NCBI GenBank assembly: GCA_026182355.1
Contig: JAPFBL010000233.1
Location: 1,736,001 to 1,800,000, forward strand
From: Hermatobates lingyangjiaoensis
Lineage: Eukaryota > Arthropoda > Insecta > Hemiptera > Hermatobatidae
Direction of reading: 5' to 3'
DNA length: 64,000 nt
This document shows positions 56,455 through 64,000 of the stretch, one piece after another. Both the position numbers and the translations under genes were made by a program. Position 1 is the first letter of the stretch, and each line of letters starts with the position of its first letter. The notes under the pieces were generated by a model. The model was not told where the DNA came from, ran no database searches, and saw only the letters and a list, made by a program, of their open reading frames with translations.

Positions 56455-57260
56455 TTTTTACTTTACTATAAGTAAAGTATAGCGATCGTGAAAAAATTCG
56501 ATCTCAAGATTTTGACGGAATTACATGTTTTGAGGTCCCAGAAGTCGTTTTATGAAGTTTTTACGATGATGTCTGTGTGTGTGTGGGTGGGTGGGTGGGT
56601 GGGTGGGTGGGTGGGTACGTGGGTGGGTGCGTGTGTTAGCATTGCTTGTTACCACGCTACGGTCCAGAATCTTTGATGGATCAAGTTGATATTTTACACA
56701 AAATTGGGCCCCATTTAGACGAAGATCCCTATTGTTTATGAAGAATTATGCATGACGGGAAAGTCACTTTTTTTGCCAAAAACCGTTTTTTTTAAAATAT
56801 TTATTTCTCCTAAACTGATAACCCTAGAGTTTTGAAATTTTGACATTATCTTTGGAGTTTCAAATGCAACAAACGAAAAATATATTCAGAATTTTAAGAC
56901 AACAGGAAATATTTTTTTTTCAATAAAATGTAAAAATTTTGACTTATAATTCAATCTCAAACCTTGTGAGAGCGATACAAGCCATACTGTTTGACGGACA
57001 ATAATGAAACTATGCCTATAAATAGAACATTATGTGTAGAATCAGTTGAGACATTTTTTTTCAAAATTACATTCACTAATGGGGCGTTACAGTCCGATAA
57101 CTGTTTTCAGAAAATGATTTTTTGACGCTAAACGGCTCGTTAAAAAATAATGAAAATTTGACCAAAAATGGAGCAAAAAGTTAACAATTCACAAAAAAAA
57201 ATTCATGAAGTTTCAATTACGGGAAAGAGCAATAACGATATAAAAACTATTTGTTTATCT
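56455..57260 (+). repeat. Old dispersed repeat R, copy 2, with internal (GGGT)n
   Basis: TTACTATAAGTAAAGTA is a palindrome at the start, followed by AAAGTATAGCGATCG, GGTCCCAGAAGTCG, the microsatellite at 56573-56636, TTGATATTTTACACAAAATT, AAAGTCACTTTTTTTGCC, TTTTAAAATATTTATTTC, GAGTTTTGAAATTTTGAC. It is collinear with 11094-11840. TACTTATAGTAAAGTAGAG at 58070 may be a third trace. No coding capacity. Confidence 0.7.
56573..56636 (+). repeat. (GGGT)n microsatellite
   Basis: GTGTGTGTGTGGGTGGG then repeated GGGT units and GTACGTGGGTGGGTGCG. Six or more G3 runs in a row make the plus strand a G-quadruplex candidate. The 62-codon frame with (Gly-Gly-Trp-Val)n is an artefact. Confidence 0.95.
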
Positions 57261-58725
57261 TAGACTAAGAGATCACCTGCTATACTTGTCGAATTTTTTG
57301 TATTTTTTTTCATTGTTTACATTGACTTAGACATTTTTTGAGCAAATCCACTGAGATAAAATTGATGTTTCTAATGGAAAAATGAAAATATATTATTGAC
57401 TTATATGAGATGTAAGAGGAATAATATTGTGCAGGAAAATGATAACACTCATTAAAAAAAATTCGTATATATGTAATCTGACAAAGGGGAAGGAAAATGA
57501 TCTTATTAAATACTAAGAAGCCATAAAATTCCCAGTATAATAATTCTGTTAAAAACCAAAAATGTAAAAGATAATTCAAAATTGAAATCTTTCGTTTAGA
57601 GATTAATAACTGTAATTATCATACATCTTTAATTAAGAAATCACCTTAAAACAACATTTCTTCGCTGTTTAAGATGTTTTTCAGAGAAAAAAAAGGGTAT
57701 TTTACTGTTTCAAATTTGAAAATTTTACATTAATATTCAATGTAGAAGGATGTCAAGTAAACGATGTAAGAAATCTACTGGCTATTTGAAGAATAGCCAT
57801 GTTCTCTTGTAGGATAATATTTCGTTTCAAGAAATGTTCACATTGGTTTTTCAAAAATGTTATTACTGCTGTAGTTATACTAATGAAATTATTTGCAAAT
57901 AATAAATTATTTTTGATGTACAAAAATAAGCTTATAAATTGATATGTCCTTCAATCACTATCTGTACTACCTCACGAATGCAATGCTAATAATTATATCC
58001 CATTTAGATATTTATGTTATGCTTAAATGATACGTTATGTGTTATATACTCAAGAAATTTGACATTGAGTTACTTATAGTAAAGTAGAGTGTAGGCCACT
58101 CCAGATTTTTTTCTAATTTAACTGCCGACGACTTTTTGTCATGAAGAATTTTAAATGCACATCAGTATTCTTGCAATGTTTTTAAAATATACGAGTATAC
58201 CGCCAATTACCGGTTGATATACAATGACTAAGCACCACTATTAAAGACGACAATACAAATACTGCTATTAACGTTTTTTATCGCATTTCAATCAGCTTTT
58301 CTTATATCTGTTACAAAAGTTGCTTGTTTATACAACAAAAAATGCTTTTGTTCTATCCTATTATCAACATCAGTAGGTTGTTTATAATAATGACTAATCT
58401 CAGGCCCAAAATAATTGTTTCTGTGCCACACTATCTTCTTTAGAAGAAAAATACGTTTTTCGAATAAGATTATGTTCTTGTTTGGCAAAGTCGGACATTA
58501 TCTTTTTACAAATTATTATTTCATTCGGTTACTTTTTCCTTTCTAGTTTTTAAATAATAACGTAGAGATATAACGTATAGAACGAGGGTAGTGTTGCAGA
58601 TGGCTAGTGTGAAACGCATGTATATCTCTGAACGACTGTAACGCATCCTTTACTGGCTATGTAACAGCAAGGTCATGTAGGTCATAATTTATACAACACA
58701 AATTGGGGTATTTCAAGAATTACGA
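57261..58725. other. AT-rich spacer, no gene seen
   Basis: An 89-codon minus frame at 57310-57579 and a 66-codon one at 58288-58488 have no recognisable domain. Confidence 0.5.
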
Positions 58726-58975
58726 CTAAACACACAAAAAAATTTTCAAATGAAACGAACAACGCGTTTTGAACACTTAGTGTTCATCTCCCTAAGTCAT
58801 TCCCGTAGATCGACTCTTAACAGTACAGATGTTAACCTGAAGAAGAACATTAAGTGTTCGAAACCCAGTCTTAGTTTCATATTGAACTTTTTTTTGTATG
58901 GAGACCTAATTCATGAAATCTCTTAAGATGATTTAATACCACACTATAATCGATTGCACAAGTAATGAATTTTTA
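58726..58975. mobile_element. Family F fold-back, diverged
   Basis: Left arm (minus) GAAACGAACAACGCGTTTTG, AACACTTAGTGTTCATCTCC. Right arm (plus) CTGAAGAAGAACATTAAGTG, TTCGAAACCCAGTC, then TGTATGGAGACC, TTTAATACCACACTATAATC, GATTGCACAAGTAATGA. The right arm carries CTGAAGA, extra A, GAACA-loop-TGTTC, GAAA. Arms are more diverged than at 33714-33932. The outer tail matches 28790-28830. Confidence 0.7.
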
Positions 58976-59500
58976 CAAGGCAGTTAGCCTTTGGTTTGTC
59001 ATATTCGAAGGTCAAAAACAAATAATTTAGCTTAGTTTCTGAATATAAAAATTTGTTTAAAGAACATGTAACATTTTACTGAACTTTTAATTGTCCTATT
59101 ACTAAAGGCCGTATCCAAGAAATGAAATACTGAAAGCCCTTAATATCTGTTTGAGATGAATAAACATTTAGAAAAACTTTATTAAATGATTTGCACAGTC
59201 AGTGATCGAAAAAAAAAATTTTGAAGCAGAACATAAATTAAACACTGAAATCGACCAAATAGCCCTTGTAAGTTGGAATATGAAATATAATGTGATTTTA
59301 ACACAGAAAATTTACATTGAAACTAATCTACATCTGCAAATATATATTTCAGAAACAGTAGTGAAGGTTACAATTTGCTCAGTACTGTTATGGGTTTATG
59401 TTAGTTAAATAATTTTTATATTTACGATTTTATTTCATTTTTGCAAAAATTTGCATGTGTGCACAGGCAAAAGTCTTAATGTAAACCCTCCCTTTCTTTA
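58976..59500. other. AT-rich spacer
   Basis: A 68-codon frame at 59202-59408 has no recognisable domain. Confidence 0.5.
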
Positions 59501-60175
59501 AAGCTTTGACTCTGCATAGAGCTAGAATAGTGCCAAGCTGTTGTTTTTGTTAATAGTACTAAAGACCAGGAAAGATGAACTGTACTAACATGTAAAGCCG
59601 GAGATCATGTGTGATTTAACTCTTGTTTTCGTTGAAATTAGTAAAGTTATGAAACTTAATAAAATTATGAAAGCATAATGATACGTGTTGCAGCTGATGA
59701 TCAGTGATAAAAGTCTGGAAAGAGCTAAAAGGGTGTAATTCCGTTGTTTTTTTTAATAATAATTCAAAAACCCTAGCAGGAAGTCGTATGGATACAACAC
59801 TTGGTTGATGCAGGCAATGTGAGTCATTTGACTACTTATTAATTTTGATAAATCAGAATCTGTTGCACACACATATGTGACTCAGCAGGTCTTCTGTGAT
59901 TTTACCTTGTATAGAGCTAGAAAGATGTTATTCCGTTGTTTTTATTATTGTTGGTAAGGTAAAAGTAGATTCATATTGATATATAAAGCACGCAGTTGTT
60001 GGTCATAGAATCTTTAGATAGAACCAAAAGGATGTTTGCCCTTTAATTGATTAATTTTAATAAATTAGGAACTGGTGCCCAACCATACTCGTATTTAGTA
60101 CAGCAGTTTGTATGCAATACAACTCTGTAAAGAGCCAGAATTGTGATATTCTGTTCTTTTAATGAATGTTAGTTT
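59501..60175. repeat. Decayed ~100-bp tandem array, left part
   Basis: Diverged units share CTCT-TAAAGAGCTAGAA, GATGTTATTC, GTTGTTTTTATTAATGTTAG and CAGCAGGTC-TCTGTGAT. AGAGCT-type landmarks fall near 59517, 59721, 59913, 60018 and 60131, consistent with a unit of about 100 bp, some skipped. Related units resume at 61560-61735 beyond the minisatellite and transposon. Confidence 0.7.
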
Positions 60176-60547
60176 TGTTTTATATACAGACAAAACCTTT
60201 CTTTTATTTATATAGATATATTCACATAGATTAGGATAACAGAAGTTTTATTTTGATATGTAGGATTATTGACATAGTAGTTCAAGTCTGTGAAGCTTGT
60301 ATCTGTCTTATGAGAATAAGTCTATTTATTAAACTAAGTTACTTTTAAATAATCACTATAAAACCAATTTTCTCAAAGAAGCAAATTTATTACAATCAAT
60401 GTGACATTTTTTTTTATTTTATGTATTATTCCTGCATGTTTCACTGTGAAATGGATGATGAAATGCATGCTGTAAACGAACATACGATAATTAATGTTAG
60501 TAACATCTTGAGCTCATTCTGGTATAGAATACAGGGGTCGTCTGGGG
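60176..60547. other. AT-rich spacer within the tandem region
   Basis: A 61-codon frame at 60421-60606 runs into the minisatellite and is not called. Confidence 0.5.
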
Positions 60548-61060
60548 TAGAGTATGATACTCTATCAACCTTGATGATCTTCTACCTTGATTCAAGTAGA
60601 GTATGATATTCTATCATCAACCTTGATGATTTTCTACCTTGATTCAAGTAGAGTATGATACTCTATCACCAACCTCGATGATCTTCTACCTCGATTCAAG
60701 CAGAGAATGATACTCTATCAACCTTGATGATCTTCTACCTTGATTCAAGTAGAGGATGATACTCTATCATCAACCTTGATGATCTTCTACCTTGATTCAA
60801 GTAGAGGATGATACTCTATCATCAACCTTGATGATCTTCTACCTTGATTCAAGTAGAGGATGATACTCTATCATCAACCTTGATGATCTTCTACCTTGAT
60901 TCAAGCAGAGAATGATACTCTATCAACCTTGATGATCTTCTACCTTGATTCAAGTAGAGGATGATACTCTATCATCAACCTTGATGATCTTCTACCTTGA
61001 TTCAAGTAGAGGATGATACTCTATCAACCTTGATGATCTTCTACCTTGATTCAAGTAGAG
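60548..61060 (+). repeat. 49/52-bp palindrome-rich minisatellite, ten units
   Basis: Units begin at 60548, 60597, 60649, 60701, 60750, 60802, 60854, 60906, 60955 and 61007, and are either 49 or 52 bp, the longer having an extra triplet in CTATCATCAACC versus CTATCAACC. Each carries three near-palindromes: TAGAGTATGATACTCTA, ATCATCAACCTTGATGAT and CTACCTTGATTCAAGTAG. The array is cut by a transposon at 61061 and ends after it. Confidence 0.95.
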
Positions 61061-61509
61061 CAGTGTTTCCCAAACTTTTTCGAGTGACTGCCCCCTTGGG
61101 TCCATAAACTTATAACTCAACACTCTTGAATAATAATCAGATTCCTAGACTAAATAACCAAATGAGTAACATTTTAATAATTAAATTAAAATAATTACTA
61201 ATCGAATATTTATTTAGAATCCAATAGACGTATTGTTTCATGGCATATTTTTGCAAAAGAATTAATACACAATAAAAGAAACTTAGGTAAGAATACACTT
61301 TTAACAAAAAAATGAATTATCAAAACAAATAATTTTAAGAAACTGTTTCCTAGAAGTTTTCATCTCGTTTTTCACTTAAATTTAGAAATTATATTGCATG
61401 AACATTTTCAATTTATGGAAATAGAATCCCCGCTCTTTTTTGCATTACCGCCCCTCGATATCAAAGCACCGCCCCCGGGGGGCGGTACTGCCCACTTTGG
61501 GAAACACTG
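61061..61509. mobile_element. hAT-type nonautonomous transposon inserted in the minisatellite
   Basis: 449 bp, starting CAGTGTTTCCCAAAC and ending TTTGGGAAACACTG, i.e. 14-bp perfect terminal inverted repeats. It is flanked on both sides by the 8-bp AAGTAGAG (61053-61060 and 61510-61517), the duplication length of hAT elements, and the terminal CAGTG fits that superfamily. Subterminal GACTGCCCCCTTGGG and GGCGGTACTGCCCAC are GC-rich and partly complementary. The interior is AT-rich without coding capacity, so it must have been moved by a transposase from elsewhere. Confidence 0.92.
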
Positions 61510-61735
61510 AAGTAGAGGATGCTAGTCATTTTGTATATTAATGCTAATAAATGAGAAGCTGGTTAATACACATATGTGATGCAGCAAGCTGTCTGAAATA
61601 GAACTCTCGAAAGAGCTTTGAAGGATGTTAATCTGTTGTTTTATTAATGTTAGTAGAGCATTAGCTGTCCCATACTGATATGCGAAGCAGCAGGTCGTCT
61701 GTGATAGAGCCCAGGCTAGAGCAGGCAGGATGCTC
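61510..61735. repeat. Decayed ~100-bp tandem array, right part
   Basis: Begins with the transposon's target duplication and the end of the minisatellite unit (AAGTAGAGGATG), then two units with GCAGCAAGCTGTCTGAAATA, GAACTCTCGAAAGAGC, TTGTTTTATTAATGTTAGTA and GCAGCAGGTCGTCTGTGATA. These match the left part at 59501-60175. Confidence 0.7.
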
Positions 61736-64000
61736 AAGTCTGTGAGATATTGACATTTCCACTCCCTACCTCAACCCCTTTCTGCCACACAAGATTTACG
61801 ACCACTTTACTTTATAACGCCTCTTATAAAATACTTCCGCTGAGTGGAAATCATTCACTTCTCACTTAATTTCCCTATCGACCTCGATTGCACTATTCCA
61901 ACCTAAATATTTCTTCAACTGTCAACAATGTCATAAACGTATTTGAAAAATCTCAAACTACCGAAATAAATATTTAAAAAAAAAGAATTAATGACGTCAA
62001 TCACGCACTATAATTTAAAAGAAAACGTCATAACTTATTTTTGTATTCTGGTATGTACTGTTTTGAAAATAACTTATTTTTGTTTGATGCATGCATGCTA
62101 GAAGCTAACTCCGAGCGCATACTATACAAGTATTTCTTTTTCATATCAAGTGACAGCCTGACTGGAAAGTGAAGCTCTGTGAAAAACTCAAACCGTTGAG
62201 ACAGATATGCTTCTTCCTGGAAACAGTTACCTTTGCTGCCTATAAATCTTCCTCAACAGAAAAAAAAACACAATGTGGAGTATCATACATTTCGTTGATT
62301 TTTCTGACAATGACTAATGACTTATTAGCAGAAAACAATTATTTGAAACATTAAAAACCATAGAATTATAAAATACCTAACTTTTAGACAGAAGTTTTTG
62401 GCCTTGATTCAATTCATGACATTACCTAAGTTCTGGCTTTCATTAAATACAAACTTGTTCACCATCTTTATAAAGATTTATAAATATCAACGAAGCATCC
62501 TCAGTGAAAAAAAAAATGATAAATTGTTTAATTTTGTTTCTAATAGAACTATAAAGTTAATAACACATTTTCAGTTAGTGTAATTTAATTGGTTCTCAAA
62601 CAAATCCCGATACAAATCATCTCCAGTTGGATGCCAACTCCTAATCTGATAAGCTCGACTATAACTTTTATCATCCTTCAAGAAATTCCGACATCAACTC
62701 AATATCATTTTGTCAAACTAAGTTTCTAAGTTTCTTTCCAAAATAAAAAAAAATATACACTTTACTGCATGTTTTTGATGTAAATATTTAATATATTCCA
62801 TAATATTTCTTTAAGTTGGTTTTTTTTCTGTAATTACTAATTTATGACTACATTCATTTTCATAACGTCTCGTTAAAAAACATCTAATGAGTTTTTTGCA
62901 TTATTATATTCTATAATAATTGCTTTATTAGTTTAACTATAACTAAGGTAAAAACCAAAGGTTGATGTCATGATACCATTTGTTAAATTCCTTCAGAATC
63001 ATTTCGTTGTATATATTGTACATAATTAACTTTTAAGATATTAATTTACTATGAGTCAATATTTTAATACAGAAGACACATTTCAAGTAATTTACTTCGA
63101 GTAGTTACAAATATTTAAAATAATTTGTTTTTATGTAATCAGTGTGGCCAACTACTGATGCAAACGTTGTTAATGGCTGTTCCTCAGCCCTTGTCTTCAT
63201 GGGTATAGAATTTCCTTGGTGCTCCGACCTGCAAAAGTTATTACTGCAAGTTAATAGGGCTTGCCCTAATTAAGATTGTATTTCGTTTTCAGCGCATAAC
63301 TCTATACCAAGGTATTTTCAACCCTATTAATTACATTGCAATCTTTAATTCACACAATGGTAATCAACTTGTATTTGATTGCGTACAATTAAATCATGTT
63401 ATTAGTATTTTTTTATTGAGAATTTTATAATTCAATGAATATAAAAAGTCATTTGTCATTATTTTTGTCACTGTATCGGCTAAAGCTATGAGATATGTGG
63501 GATAAACTCCCTGATTCCGAAGTGACTCTACTACATCTTTACTGTGCTTCGAGCAAATAAAAGAGTGCTTTTAGAATGACAATTACCACCAGATAAAGAC
63601 AAAAGACTGATAGTAATCGTCAACAAAACCATTCCTGCAAAAGGTTGATGTTTTTAGAGCTCTGATACTGGATTATAAGAGGGTTCTGTGCAATGCAGAA
63701 GAAAAATATGTTTTTTGGGGGGTATACTACAGGTACTTCAATTTATGCTCACCTTGTGGTCTTAGCTTTGCAGTGAATTATACCTAAGGCTTGGTATACA
63801 ATTGGATCATTCGTTAACTTCTACCACTATGTTGCATGGAGAGCTACAGGCGTTGATCCAAAGCTACTGTAGCTTCTACAAAGCTGATAGGAATCTCTTT
63901 TATTAAACTGAGTTATGTCTTCGAGTGAGTCATAAATACCAAGGTAACAACGCGTATCCCTTTGGAAAGAGTAGAGAGAGTGTTATAAATGAATTGAGCT
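61736..64000. other. AT-rich spacer, no gene seen
   Basis: Two 61-codon frames (62169-62354, 62398-62583) have no known domain. 63265-63350 contains AATTAAGATTGTATTTCG and a diverged complement CATTGCAATCTTTAATT, a possible small inverted repeat. Nothing else is recognised. Confidence 0.5.

Noticed and set aside
56488..56676. Gly/Trp/Val-rich 62-codon frame
   Set aside because: Translation of the (GGGT)n tract in repeat R.

Overview
This window looks like gene-poor, AT-rich nuclear DNA from a metazoan. I found no intact protein-coding gene, no rRNA, no functional tRNA gene, no CRISPR array and no operon-like layout. The open frames present are short, start at arbitrary ATGs and do not resemble known families, or they are translated microsatellites. 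What fills the window is fragments of mobile elements, fold-back repeats, (TA)n tracts, minisatellites and long AT-rich unique spacers. A tRNA-headed SINE ends in CCTAA repeats, the complement of the arthropod-type TTAGG telomere repeat. Together with a Penelope-like element (PLE) remnant, this makes an arthropod, perhaps a crustacean, my best guess. That is inference, not proof.

The dominant theme is PLE debris. The best-preserved coding piece is at 24556-25071: the C-terminal end of a PLE reverse transcriptase running into a GIY-YIG-type endonuclease (VYEYQC...SYIGMT), broken by a frameshift. Short pieces resembling the N-terminal end of the same kind of protein (NLEK...FNEVCLKEGLLPKY) lie near 26505, 26735, 27007, 36852, 37020, 49172 and 49320. 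Terminal regions lie at about 20 sites. They carry a compact motif that resembles a hammerhead ribozyme core: CTGANGA, one extra base, a short hairpin, GAAA, a short palindrome, then a strand complementary to the start. Many of these termini are arranged head-to-head (minus copy, then plus copy) as 160-430 bp fold-backs, often set directly in (TA)n tracts. One terminal fragment has been amplified into an exact 97-bp tandem array (51025-51509).

Layout: 0.6-5 kb, fold-backs of families A and B and a tandem tRNA-like repeat. 5-9.5 kb, unique DNA plus a minus-strand SINE. 9.5-10.2 kb, an alternating (TA)n minisatellite. 11.1-11.8 kb, an old dispersed repeat with an internal (GT)n, related to 56.4-57.2 kb. 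13-17.6 kb, family A, B and E termini, a possible nonautonomous element and a SINE. 19-23.3 kb, a SINE, a family A terminus and a fold-back. 24.2-27.1 kb, the main PLE remnant. 28.4-29.9 kb, a duplicated PLE tail and further termini. 30-33.7 kb, plain AT-rich DNA. 33.7-39.3 kb, two strong fold-backs and PLE ends. 39.3-45.7 kb, mostly unique DNA. 45.7-51.5 kb, a dense cluster of PLE ends and (TA)n. 52-57 kb, a second copy of a dispersed repeat, the best SINE copy (with target-site duplication), and the second copy of the old repeat. 59.5-61.7 kb, a decayed ~100-bp tandem array, a palindrome-rich 49/52-bp minisatellite, and a hAT-type nonautonomous transposon inserted in that minisatellite with an 8-bp target duplication. 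The last 2.3 kb is unremarkable.
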